Origin: Histomonas meleagridis
Lineage: Eukaryota > Parabasalia > Tritrichomonadida > Dientamoebidae
NCBI GenBank assembly: GCA_020186115.1
Contig: WSYJ01000060.1
Span: 558,001 to 622,000, forward strand
Reading direction: 5' to 3'
DNA: 64,000 nt
Position 1 is the stretch's first letter; each line of letters begins with the position of its first letter. The notes beneath the pieces were generated by a model, which saw nothing but the letters and a program-made list of their open reading frames with translations, was not told the origin of the DNA and did not search any database. Below, piece after piece: positions 48,720-57,869 of the stretch. Made by a program: the position numbers and the translations under genes.

Positions 48720-49223
48720 ATGAGCCGGATAAGAAGAAGAAGAGAATTAGCACCACCACAAGGTTGGGATGAAGTCAAAGATATGGTAATGGAATTAAAT
48801 GAACAAATGCGTAACGCTGAAAATTCAGAAGATACTGCTGCTTCAACTCAAGAACAAATATGGGCAGTCATGCGTCTTAATTGGAAACGATCAAGACCAA
48901 TTTATGAAATGCGTTGGAAGAAGCAAACTATGTCCAATGAACTTTATGAATGGATTCTTAATCAAGGCTATGCAGATCGAGAACTAATTAATCAATGGCG
49001 TAAACCAGGTTATGACAGATTATGTTGTGTCTCCTGTATTTCACGAAACACTGATCAAGGTGGTGTTTGTATTTGTCGTGTTCCACGAAACCAACGTAGT
49101 AATCGAGATCTCAAGTGTCATAATTGCGGGTGTCCAGGCTGTTGTTCTGGTGATTATTTAGATTCATCTGAATATTCCGATGAAGAAGAAGAAGAAACAA
49201 AAGAACCCCAAACAACAAAATGA
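48720..49223 (+). CDS. BUD31: BUD31/G10 spliceosomal protein
   Basis: 167 residues from the ATG at 48720 (MSRIRRRRELAPPQGWDE). All G10/BUD31 landmarks are present: the basic start, PPxGW, ISRELYE-like MSNELYEWILNQGYAD, then a Cys-rich zinc cluster (RLCCVSCISR, CICRVPR, KCHNCGCPGCCSG). The family normally ends there; this one carries an extra acidic tail (DSSEYSDEEEEE). BUD31 is a core component of the activated spliceosome. Its presence shows that this nearly intron-free genome keeps a spliceosome, which matters for the interrupted ankyrin genes. The GTG-initiated longer frame was rejected. Confidence 0.95.
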   Translation: MSRIRRRRELAPPQGWDEVKDMVMELNEQMRNAENSEDTAASTQEQIWAVMRLNWKRSRPIYEMRWKKQTMSNELYEWILNQGYADRELINQWRKPGYDRLCCVSCISRNTDQGGVCICRVPRNQRSNRDLKCHNCGCPGCCSGDYLDSSEYSDEEEEETKEPQTTK

Positions 49224-49325
49224 TATAAAACATATGTTTACTGATATATTCTGAATTTCTATAGTACGATAGCGTTTTTCTGGTAAAAACGATTTTTTGA
49301 TCATTGAATTTTCTATCGGCTGTAT

Positions 49326-51902
49326 TTATGACAGCAAAAATCTTGTGTCGAGCAAAGATTCCCTTGCTAATCTTGCTCTACAAATCTTTCTAAATATTCT
49401 CACTAACAAGAAGTCTATTATAAAGACTATGAAAGCAGCTATACATGTTGACTCTAAATGTATATCAATCACACAAAATAATAACATATAAAAAATTATT
49501 AATGAAAACTCAACACCGCCTAAAAGTGTTTTCTTATAATTGTCATCTTTAACAGGCTTTAAAACTGTCTCATTTAATACTGTAGGCGGCGCATTAAACA
49601 CAACTTGTAAAAATCCGGGTTGTAATACAATATATTTGTTTTCGGTTGATGAGCCATCAAATGTTTTTTGTAAAAATTTGTTAATTTCGTCATAACTTTC
49701 TAATGTTTGACTTGAAAGTTCTTTTAACGAAACCTTTAAAGGAAATGTTTTTTGACTCTTTTGTAAGACTTGTGAAATTTGTTGATATTGTTGATAAAAG
49801 TCATTAGCGAAATAACACTCGAAAACTTGTTCCTTAGATCCAGCTAGTAACCCTCTAAGGCCTACAAGTCCTTCATGTTCTTCGGAAAGATTTTGTGATA
49901 ATTTTTTCATTTCGACATCAGTATGACTATTAACTGATCTACCATGCAAGTAAAACCCATGTGCAGTTGAAGTCGTAATAAATAATGAAATATTAGACGT
50001 AGTGCATAAATCCAAAAAATTGTAAAATGGGTTACCCCAAAAACGCCGATAGAAAATATGTGTCCAAATGTATTGAACGATAATCATTCCGAGCCAAAAG
50101 ATAGTCGAGATAGCATAACGTAACATCCAATAACTTGATCCAACGTCAATTAAATCAGTTGTAGGTATAGGAATTGAAAGAAATTCCAAATCTAATCCTT
50201 CAAGGCAAAATGTTATTACTATTAATGTGAATGGTACACTATATGAACGTATCGTAAATATTCGATTTAACTCATTCGCAACATTAATTCTTCGCCACGC
50301 TGATACAGGAACACCTTCGCTCGATGGCGATTCCCAATCCATTAAAAAGAAATGGTTCATAGGTTGAACAAAAAACATTTTTATTAATGAAGCAGCGCCT
50401 TCAAATGCTAACGCACAATATAAAAAGTTTCTCAAAATTGTAAATTCTAAAATATCCGAATCAGGTAAACACCAAAAAACGAATTTTTGGAATTTATAAA
50501 AAATAAAAACAAAAAGAGAAAAGCCAAATGATGTAATGAAAAAGAATAATGCAATCGTGTCTAAAAATGAATAAACAATTTCAAGGAAATTATTCGATAA
50601 CATATTAAAACGTCCCTCAGTCATGACATTAACAATAATTCGAATAATAGCAATAATCAAGGCAAAAACAGCTAAAATAATAACAAGAATTAAAAAGACT
50701 TGTTGGAAGGTTTCCATGTTCATGGAATAATGAACAAAAAATTGGAAAAATGGATGTTGATTCGAGTTTTGATTCGATGAAATCTCGGCGGTTTTGTACG
50801 TTAAGTCGGATTTTGGAATTTCTCGCCTTTCGAGAGAGATAATAGGCGGGTTAATACGGGATTGGTCTTCATTTTGAATGACAAATGTTATGTTAGTTCT
50901 ATTAAGAATTTGGATTGAATTTGTATTATTATTCATTATTGAAAAACGGCGAACACTATGGGTATCACGTTGTGCGTCATAGTAATACCAATTAATTAAA
51001 ACGGGTATTGGACGAATGATTATATATCCATTTGAATCAACTCCATCTTCAAAAAAAGGTTCATAAAAATCAGTAGGCTCGGAATCTTTAAGTCTTGTGA
51101 GATCAAAAAAGCATTCACATGAATAATCAGATCCAAATTGACGCCATAACTGACCAATATTATTCTTTTGAGAACATTTGTTTAACTGGAAAGTAAGTGG
51201 TTGGAAGCCTTTAAAAACTCCGTCCCATGTATATGTTGCTAGATAAAATTGAGTAACTTCTGCAAATTCAAAATGTGATAGAATTATTTCTTCTGATAAA
51301 ACATATGTAAGATCAAAGTTGACAGGGTAATCAATAAAAGGACCATCTTGTGGCCAATTTTGGTATTGATGTCGATTAAGATTACTTCCAAATTGTGGAA
51401 TATCTGTTAACAAATTGTAAGGAAATTCATTTCTAGAATAACCAAATTGACTAACAAGATTAGAAATAAATTGGATAGACCTTGGATATGGTAAAACAGA
51501 AACAGTTGAAAAGTAAGCAATTAAAAGATCATATGCTGTTCGACAAAATTCTTCTGTCATTTCGTTGGTACCTATTGTCATAGAACAAGCATCATCAGTT
51601 ATAGTAAATCGTACAGAACTTATTGAATTGATACTTTGAATAGCAGCATTATAAGTTTCGTCTGAAATACATAAATCATAAATTATATGATTTGGAGCCA
51701 AACATTCATTTGTTTCTATAAAGTCTGTTCCATTATATGAAACATATGGCTGTGTATGACAATAGAATATATTTGGATTTGATTCACAACTAAGACATTC
51801 ATATCCATATGTATCAAAATATTCTCCATCCTCGCATTCTGTTTTTAAAATAGGCATGTTATCTGGAATTGATCCAGATAGAGAAAGGAGAAAGAAGAAC
51901 AT
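49326..51902 (-). CDS. TMEM67: Meckelin (TMEM67/MKS3)-like ciliary transition-zone protein
   Basis: 858 residues from the ATG at 51902. A signal peptide (MFFFLLSLSGS) is followed by a Cys-rich extracellular start (TECEDGEYFDTYGYECLSCE) and a large ectodomain. Several transmembrane helices begin at about residue 400. The C-terminal quarter is diagnostic: FLDLCTTSNISLFI, HGFYLHGRSVNSHTD, FLQKTFDG and the final RARLARESLLDTRFLLS. These match the conserved end of Meckelin (HGYYIHGRSVHG..., VDQRFLI). Meckelin is a membrane component of the MKS module of the ciliary transition zone. It is somewhat shorter than the human protein (995). Head to head with the Sec24 gene; only 74 bp separate the ATGs. 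Confidence 0.88.
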   Translation of the reverse strand: MFFFLLSLSGSIPDNMPILKTECEDGEYFDTYGYECLSCESNPNIFYCHTQPYVSYNGTDFIETNECLAPNHIIYDLCISDETYNAAIQSINSISSVRFTITDDACSMTIGTNEMTEEFCRTAYDLLIAYFSTVSVLPYPRSIQFISNLVSQFGYSRNEFPYNLLTDIPQFGSNLNRHQYQNWPQDGPFIDYPVNFDLTYVLSEEIILSHFEFAEVTQFYLATYTWDGVFKGFQPLTFQLNKCSQKNNIGQLWRQFGSDYSCECFFDLTRLKDSEPTDFYEPFFEDGVDSNGYIIIRPIPVLINWYYYDAQRDTHSVRRFSIMNNNTNSIQILNRTNITFVIQNEDQSRINPPIISLERREIPKSDLTYKTAEISSNQNSNQHPFFQFFVHYSMNMETFQQVFLILVIILAVFALIIAIIRIIVNVMTEGRFNMLSNNFLEIVYSFLDTIALFFFITSFGFSLFVFIFYKFQKFVFWCLPDSDILEFTILRNFLYCALAFEGAASLIKMFFVQPMNHFFLMDWESPSSEGVPVSAWRRINVANELNRIFTIRSYSVPFTLIVITFCLEGLDLEFLSIPIPTTDLIDVGSSYWMLRYAISTIFWLGMIIVQYIWTHIFYRRFWGNPFYNFLDLCTTSNISLFITTSTAHGFYLHGRSVNSHTDVEMKKLSQNLSEEHEGLVGLRGLLAGSKEQVFECYFANDFYQQYQQISQVLQKSQKTFPLKVSLKELSSQTLESYDEINKFLQKTFDGSSTENKYIVLQPGFLQVVFNAPPTVLNETVLKPVKDDNYKKTLLGGVEFSLIIFYMLLFCVIDIHLESTCIAAFIVFIIDFLLVRIFRKICRARLARESLLDTRFLLS

Positions 51903-51976
51903 ATTTTTAAGAAAATACGTTTTAAATTCAGATTTTAACGTTCTCAAGGAACTTGTTTAACGTTCTCCAATTGGAC
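51903..51976. promoter_or_regulatory. Very short bidirectional promoter between Meckelin and Sec24
   Basis: Only 74 bp lie between the two divergent ATGs, so both 5' UTRs and core promoters must fit or overlap here. AACGTTCTC words occur twice (51937-51945 and about 51959-51967). Confidence 0.5.
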
Positions 51977-53845
51977 ATGGAAAACCCAATTCGATTAACT
52001 ACATCACATCTCCCGAGGACAAAGGAAAGAAGAGATAAAGTCCAAATTCCAATTGGTATAATTTTTGATCCTATTCCAGAAAATTTAACAGTTTATGATT
52101 GTGAATTACCTAAATGTACAAAATGTAATGGATATCCGATCCCAGAATCACCAAATAAATGTCCTTTTTGTGGGTCACCAATTCCAAGTATTAACTTTCA
52201 AATTCCATCAGATGCAGAATGGAAAATACAATCAAATAATGTACCAAAATCTATTTTTTTAATTGATACCTCATTTGTTCCTCAAGATGGTGGATATTTT
52301 ACTTCCATTCTTGACACCATATTAAATTCACTTCCTCCAAATGCAATAAATATGGCTTTTGTTACAATTACTACAGAGTTATGTTATTTACTTCCAGGTG
52401 GCAAAATTGGTATATCTCCTGACCTTGAAGGAACAGTTTTACCACCAAATGCATTTCTTAAAACAAAACCAGAATCATTAAATCCTTTAATTTCATTTAC
52501 ACATAAATGGAAAAACCCGGATATAATTGCTGCCCTTGATATGCTATCTAATGTTGTTGGTTCTTTTGGTCATATTTTTCTTTTTCTTACATCTTCTCCA
52601 TCATCATTTTCTAGAATTGGTGCTGAAACAGAATCTAGTGCATTACGAGGGTCTAACTTTAATGAGAGGCTTCAACAAATTACCAAAAAACTTCAAGTTC
52701 AAAGTGCTAGTATTGATACATTTGTATTCAAAAAAATTAGTCGAGATGTTGATTGTACTTCTCTTAATAAAATGTGCTCCATTACAGGTGGTAGGCTATT
52801 TTATATGAATGCTAATCAAGAATATGAACTTGTTAATTGTTTAACCAATTTTCTTCATTTCAATCAAACTATTTGTGAATTACGGGCATCTGATGATGCA
52901 AAAATCTTGCCATCGCTTGGTCTATATCAACACCATCCTTCTTCTTTCCAAGCAACGTCACCGCAATCTCTTGTTTTCCCACTTTTGCTTCCCGAAGTAT
53001 TGAAAAAACCGTTAACGATACAAGCGACCGTTAAATACTATGGGATTGATGGAACCTTTCATATGCGGGTTTATTCACGTACTATACCAGTATCCGATGA
53101 TCTTTCTTTGGTTATAAATAGCTCATATGAGCCATCAATTTTTAAATATATTACATGTTCTTTACTTGATTTATTTTATCATCAAAATTCATCAATGGAA
53201 CAGATGAAAGATCTGGCCTTAGGATTTTTAAAGCCGATCTTCTTTTCATATAGATATCATATATCTCGTAGTCCAAATCGATTTTCAAATTTTGTCATGC
53301 CCGATTCCCTTAAATTATTACCATATCATGTCTTGGGGCTTCTTAAATCCACAGCCTTTTCCCGGTCAATTTCATATGATGATCGTGGTTATGAATTAGG
53401 ATCATTAAATTTAATGCGACCTGAAAAACTTTTAGAAATTGGCTTTCCACAAGTTATGGAGATTACGTCCTACCTTAAGGGTGAAGGAGATATACAAATA
53501 TTATCGCTTAACGAAGGCGAACTGACAAATGATCGATTCGTAATTCTTTACGATGGATTCAATAGCTATCTATGGGTTGGAAGCAAGATCGACAAAGAAA
53601 TCTGTAAAAAGGTTTTCGGCGTCCAAAATCCAGATTTGGTGAATCAAGTATTGGAAGATGGCGACGAAGTGTTAAGTCGATTCAGGTCATTAATGAGAGG
53701 AAATGTTCGGATATTTAAGGAATCGACATCGAATTTACTTGTGCTGTACGACAGATTGGTGGAAAGGGCAAGTACGACACTTCCGTCGTATCAGCAGTGG
53801 CTAATACAGTTACACAGAATCACATTACCAAGAGAACAGTACTAG
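51977..53845 (+). CDS. SEC24: Sec24-family COPII coat protein
   Basis: About 622 residues from the ATG at 51977. The Sec23/24 zinc finger is at residues about 40-70 (LPKCTKCNGYPIP, NKCPFCGSPI). The trunk follows (PKSIFLIDTSFVPQDGGYF, NMAFVTITTELCYLL), then the beta-sandwich (TIQATVKYYGIDGTFHMRVY), the helical domain and a gelsolin-like C-terminus (VILYDGFNSYLWVGSKID). Sec24 selects cargo for COPII vesicles leaving the ER. It is shorter than yeast or animal Sec24 because the long N-terminal disordered region is missing. A TTG-initiated extension was not used. Confidence 0.92.
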   Translation: MENPIRLTTSHLPRTKERRDKVQIPIGIIFDPIPENLTVYDCELPKCTKCNGYPIPESPNKCPFCGSPIPSINFQIPSDAEWKIQSNNVPKSIFLIDTSFVPQDGGYFTSILDTILNSLPPNAINMAFVTITTELCYLLPGGKIGISPDLEGTVLPPNAFLKTKPESLNPLISFTHKWKNPDIIAALDMLSNVVGSFGHIFLFLTSSPSSFSRIGAETESSALRGSNFNERLQQITKKLQVQSASIDTFVFKKISRDVDCTSLNKMCSITGGRLFYMNANQEYELVNCLTNFLHFNQTICELRASDDAKILPSLGLYQHHPSSFQATSPQSLVFPLLLPEVLKKPLTIQATVKYYGIDGTFHMRVYSRTIPVSDDLSLVINSSYEPSIFKYITCSLLDLFYHQNSSMEQMKDLALGFLKPIFFSYRYHISRSPNRFSNFVMPDSLKLLPYHVLGLLKSTAFSRSISYDDRGYELGSLNLMRPEKLLEIGFPQVMEITSYLKGEGDIQILSLNEGELTNDRFVILYDGFNSYLWVGSKIDKEICKKVFGVQNPDLVNQVLEDGDEVLSRFRSLMRGNVRIFKESTSNLLVLYDRLVERASTTLPSYQQWLIQLHRITLPREQY

Positions 53846-54318
53846 AAAAAGGATATAAATAAATATTCACTTTCAACTATAAATAATTTATAGTTAACTT
53901 TAAAGTGTAATTTCTTTGATATATTCTTTAAATTACATATTTATTAATGTACAAACTTCTAAAGATTTGAATATAAAGGGACCAGAAAAAACTGTCAGCA
54001 GAGGAAGTCTGCCAACCAAAATTATTTAAAAAAATATACAATTAAATTTCCCAAATGTTTTATCTATTTTTTTAAAAAAGAGAATAATTTAAAATGATTG
54101 CAATTTTTTATTGATTTCCTTTTTCGATTTTTTTGAGGCGTTGAGTTAACGCATTGACAGGTTTTTCGATTCCCTTTAAGTATTTTTTGAAGATTTTTTT
54201 GGAAATAAGAATCAATTTTTGCCGATACAAAAACAGAAATTGAAAAGAACACAAACGCCTTAAAAAAATTATCCAAACATTTACGTAATAATTTTATGAT
54301 TTATAAGAATTTATTTAC
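53846..54318. other. Convergent intergenic region with a possible relic
   Basis: 473 bp between convergent genes. It contains a frame-broken signal-peptide-like stretch on the minus strand (54108-54276, listed separately); otherwise AT-rich. Confidence 0.45.
54108..54276 (-). pseudogene. Possible frameshifted small secreted protein
   Basis: One frame reads NFFKAFVFFSISVFVSAKID, like a signal peptide. After A-rich runs, the next frame reads KYLKGIEKPVNALTQRLKKI, an amphipathic helix, to a stop at 54108-54110. No ATG is in frame with the first part; an ATG just upstream is out of frame. It could be a decayed small gene or chance. Confidence 0.25.
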
Positions 54319-55758
54319 TTATAAAGAATCGTATTGTTGTGGATCGCTTTGGTACATATTATCCAAGTTTACATCTTTCTCTTGCTTCGCGGCCCAATCC
54401 GCAATGAGCATGTAATTTGGCTGTTCCTTGTAGTCGATGTGATTTGTCAAATTTTCGCTTTCGAAGTAAACAACGGATGGAACGGTCAAACGTACATCAG
54501 ATCTGAAAGACGGTGTTTCCTTGTACACATCATAGATGGACCATGGAATCTTTCCGCCCGAATAAAGGATTTTTTCAGCTGCGGCAACTGCTTCTTCAGT
54601 AAACTCAGCACATTTATCACTTCCCCTTAAGGTGAAGATAACAAATAATGGGCCATTAACAAGGAGATCTTTCATTCCAAGTTCATTTACAAGTGCAATG
54701 CGATCAAATGCTTCTATTGGCGTTTTGATATACTTGAAAGGTAAGTTACCATCTGAAAATTGAGAAATATCATCACATTCAGCATATCCTATTTTGGAAA
54801 AGTTGGTTGCAATACAAAGTTGCTTGGGTGCTTTGTCATAACCGAAAAGTGTCAAAAGTGCATTCATTTGTATCGGCTTAGCATAAACCATTGAAATCTT
54901 TGACTTGTCAAAAGAAATTTCGTTGAGCGAAGGAATCTCAGAATCATCGTCAATAAACTTAACAAGTGTCTTCTTAGAGTGTCCATCTTTTTCAAAGAGT
55001 GAATTCATATTGTATTTACGAACTTCTGGTTTGGGAAGAGATTTATACCATGAGATCATTTCAGTGGTAGTGGGTTCGCCAATATAAACTAATGGTTTGC
55101 GATCTTGGTTTCTGTAAAGAACTAATGATGGGAATCTGAAATTCCATGATTTAGCTATTTTTTCATCAGAAATTCTTAAAAATTGAACATGCTCGTGAAT
55201 AGCTTCTGACAAGTCAATTGAAGCTCTACCAAATTTGGTTTCATTGTTTGAAAGCATAAAAATAACATCTGACGAATCATACTCATCTATTCTTGTTCTT
55301 CTATAAACTGCATCAATAGACTCGGAATCGCTAACATCAATATCAGTGAAATGTTGTGATATAAACGAAGAAATGAAACGATCCATATTATCAGAAGAGA
55401 ATGATCCTATGAATTCTTTGATGTCTGTCTTATTTGAGATGTGGTATAAAGCAGGAAATCCAGGGATTGCAAATTTTCTAGCTGTTTTATCTCCACTAAT
55501 GATTGGAATAACATAAAAAATTGCTTTATCTTTATATTTTCTAGCAACCTCTATAAATCTGAGATATCCTGCATCAGGTATACGATTATTGTCTGCGTGT
55601 AAGAAAAGGAAACAATTTGGAGTTTTTTGTAAAGATTTTTCCCAATCCTTATCGAGAATTTTTCTAAGGAATGAATCATCAAGCTTGACTCTTGACATTA
55701 CATTTGGAGTTGAAATACTGAGTTTGGAGAGTGTAACCAATAAATTTAAAACAAACAT
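54319..55758 (-). CDS. PDI-like multi-thioredoxin-fold protein lacking CxxC
   Basis: A 479-residue protein with a signal peptide (MFVLNLLVTLSKLS). At least two or three thioredoxin-like folds are suggested by strand-helix patterns and cis-Pro motifs: FAIPGFPALYHI, NFRFPSLVLY and LTVPSVVYF. At the position expected for the active site, FLFLHADNNRIPDAGY has no cysteines, so it should be redox-inactive, acting as a chaperone or binding protein in the ER like non-catalytic PDI relatives. No KDEL-type C-terminus is seen (it ends QQYDSL). Confidence 0.75.
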   Translation of the reverse strand: MFVLNLLVTLSKLSISTPNVMSRVKLDDSFLRKILDKDWEKSLQKTPNCFLFLHADNNRIPDAGYLRFIEVARKYKDKAIFYVIPIISGDKTARKFAIPGFPALYHISNKTDIKEFIGSFSSDNMDRFISSFISQHFTDIDVSDSESIDAVYRRTRIDEYDSSDVIFMLSNNETKFGRASIDLSEAIHEHVQFLRISDEKIAKSWNFRFPSLVLYRNQDRKPLVYIGEPTTTEMISWYKSLPKPEVRKYNMNSLFEKDGHSKKTLVKFIDDDSEIPSLNEISFDKSKISMVYAKPIQMNALLTLFGYDKAPKQLCIATNFSKIGYAECDDISQFSDGNLPFKYIKTPIEAFDRIALVNELGMKDLLVNGPLFVIFTLRGSDKCAEFTEEAVAAAEKILYSGGKIPWSIYDVYKETPSFRSDVRLTVPSVVYFESENLTNHIDYKEQPNYMLIADWAAKQEKDVNLDNMYQSDPQQYDSL

Positions 55759-56003
55759 TTTTTTTGTTTATCCAAAGTGACAAGTTTACAAAATAAACGG
55801 CTTCTTTGTTTCAAATGCTTTTTGGCATCGCAGATTAACTAAAAATATGTTGTTACGCTTTGCGAAATTGATAAAAGTACACCTATTTCATCTCTATTAA
55901 AAAAATTCGTTAAGTATAAACTTATAAAATATTTTTTATTCATAATTTCCATTTTTTTTTAATTATCACATTTAACTCCAGACCCCAATAATAAAAGCCT
56001 TTA

Positions 56004-56537
56004 TTATAGTATTTCTTTGGTGTTCATGAGGCTGTCGATGAATGATTGACCAATATTTTCATAATTCTCGTTAGGTAAAAATGTGAATTGATTCATATGT
56101 GATAACAGCATATCAGTAACTTCTTCTGGTGATGTAAAGACTTGAATTCCAAGCCATTTTTGAAATGTCATCTGATTACCAAATGGAAGTGATATTGAAG
56201 TAATGCGTTTTACACTATGTGTCATTAAGAAAATGTTCTTTTCGAAAAACCTGCGAACACATTCAGTTAAATCACCCAATTTTGATGAAATATATAAAAA
56301 ATCTTCAATTGACATTCCCATTACGTTATCAAAAATTGGTCCAAACCCCTCAACACTTAACGCATTTCCGCCATCAACTTTAGATATTGTAAAATAGAAG
56401 TGCCATATTGGTCTTAGATCTTCATAAGACATTTTACATTCAGGACATTCAAGAAAACCATCTATGTTTTGGGAGCAATTATCACATCTCCTGCAATTAA
56501 AAGCAGGTATACATTTTAATGCTTGGTATTTTTCCAT
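56004..56537 (-). CDS. Stand-alone RPA-C-like zinc-ribbon OB-fold protein
   Basis: 177 residues from the ATG at 56537 (MEKYQALK). A zinc ribbon (CRRCDNC, then FLECPECK; probable ligands C18, C21, C31, C34) is inserted at the start of an OB fold with the RPA1 C-terminal pattern: YEDLRPIWHFYFTISKVDG, then EGFGPIFDNVMGMSIEDF. This matches the Rep_fac-A_C domain of RPA70. No other DNA-binding domains are present, so it may be a reduced single-stranded-DNA-binding subunit. Trichomonad RPA1 proper is not in this window. The GTG-initiated extension was not used. Confidence 0.6.
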   Translation of the reverse strand: MEKYQALKCIPAFNCRRCDNCSQNIDGFLECPECKMSYEDLRPIWHFYFTISKVDGGNALSVEGFGPIFDNVMGMSIEDFLYISSKLGDLTECVRRFFEKNIFLMTHSVKRITSISLPFGNQMTFQKWLGIQVFTSPEEVTDMLLSHMNQFTFLPNENYENIGQSFIDSLMNTKEIL

Positions 56538-56645
56538 TTGGCTAAAATAATTAATCACAAAAAAGTTGACAATTTTGTGAGCTCACAAATTTTACAAATA
56601 AAAAAATAATTTTTGTTTGTTTTTTAAAAAAATTACAAATAATTT

Positions 56646-57338
56646 TTAGTGACCATTAAAACTTATAATTGGCAAGAATAGTTCAAACAATTCTTGGTGT
56701 TCGGGGCATAGAAGATTTTGTACATTTTTTATTGTATCTTCTCGTGATTGTTGGTGTCTGTTATACAAATTTATTTCAGATATCATTTGATTAAAGTCAC
56801 TGTAGGTAAGTTCTTGTTTTGCAGTTTTAATAAATAATGAACTTTTAGATGTACCCGTAGTTGGAGTTTGTGATGGTTTAGTTCTTTTTGTTGAAGGGGA
56901 GTGAGGCGTAGAAAATGATTGTTTTGAAATTGATTGTTTTGGTTCCAGTTTTATAAATGATTCATATTGAGGTTCTGGTTCTGGTTGACTGCTAGATATT
57001 GCATCTTGTTGATCAAGGAGACCTTTCAGAGATTGGTTAAGTGAGATAAATCGCGATATTTCTTGATCTTTTTGTTGGAGAGTACGTGAAATAGAAGAAT
57101 TTATTGTTCGAAGTCTTACAGCTTCTGCATTAGCATCTTCGTATGCAATCTGTAATTGTGTATTTTGCTTTTCTAATTGTTTGATTCTTTCTTGTAAATC
57201 CTGGTTTAAGGCTTCAAGTTCTGTAACCCGGTTTTGCCACATCCTTGATGATGCTGATTGTTGTTGCTTAAATGATTTAACTGCTTTTTGTAATTGAATC
57301 AAAGCTGAATTAAGTTCTTCTTCGGCGCCTAATTCCAT
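56646..57338 (-). CDS. At4g15545-like coiled-coil protein
   Basis: A 230-residue protein. Residues about 5-110 form a coiled coil (SALIQLQKAVKSFKQQQ, ALNQDLQERIKQLEKQN). A Pro/Ser/Thr-rich linker follows. The C-terminal domain (about 165-228) reads LFIKTAKQELTYSDFNQMIS, then EINLYNRHQQSREDTIKN and PEHQELFELFLPII. The order and C-terminal signature match the plant At4g15545 family (FxxxARxRLSYEQFxxFLxxI, HKQTKEETL, GPDNKDLY), whose function is poorly known. ACGGTTATT and AAACGGCC motifs are just upstream of the ATG. Confidence 0.75.
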   Translation of the reverse strand: MELGAEEELNSALIQLQKAVKSFKQQQSASSRMWQNRVTELEALNQDLQERIKQLEKQNTQLQIAYEDANAEAVRLRTINSSISRTLQQKDQEISRFISLNQSLKGLLDQQDAISSSQPEPEPQYESFIKLEPKQSISKQSFSTPHSPSTKRTKPSQTPTTGTSKSSLFIKTAKQELTYSDFNQMISEINLYNRHQQSREDTIKNVQNLLCPEHQELFELFLPIISFNGH

Positions 57339-57512
57339 CCTAAAAATAAACGGCCTTGACGGTTATTTCTCGTTTTCCTTTTTCTTGCCGAAATTTCCAT
57401 GTATAAGTTCTCATTTTGCTATGATCGTCAATGAAATTATTTATAATTTAGATATATATATATATAAAGAGAAAATGTAGAAATTGAAGATAATATTTAA
57501 TTAAAAAACATT

Positions 57513-57854
57513 TTAGTTTTGATCTGCTCTGTAATCATCAACTTTAAATTCATCTGTTTCTTCATATAAGACATCACGAATCTGCTGTAAGAGAGGGTGT
57601 TTCCATTGATTTTGAACACCCAATTTTTCCAGTAGCCATAGTTTAGAAAGATATATTTGCTTTTCATAAAGCAATCCAATCATTCCCTTTTTTAATTCTG
57701 TATCAGCCTCTATATAAGCATCATAACCTTCAAGCATTGCATTTAGCCTTTTTAGTTGATCTTGTGTTATTTTCACTTCTCCGTTGTCTACTTTTGTTTT
57801 TAATTCTTTTGCACGTTGCCAAATTTCTTCTTCATTTGTTTTGTCTGCTTCCAT
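57513..57854 (-). CDS. Small helical hypothetical protein
   Basis: 113 residues from the ATG at 57854 (MEADKTNEEEIW). Charged and helical, with a KELKTKVDNGEVKITQDQLK segment and a conserved-looking YEKQIYLSKLWLLEKLG helix. No family recognised. It is divergent from the eL30 gene with 81 bp between ATGs, an interval carrying three ACCGTT/ACGGTT motifs. Confidence 0.72.
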   Translation of the reverse strand: MEADKTNEEEIWQRAKELKTKVDNGEVKITQDQLKRLNAMLEGYDAYIEADTELKKGMIGLLYEKQIYLSKLWLLEKLGVQNQWKHPLLQQIRDVLYEETDEFKVDDYRADQN

Positions 57855-57869
57855 TAATTCCAAATTAGG

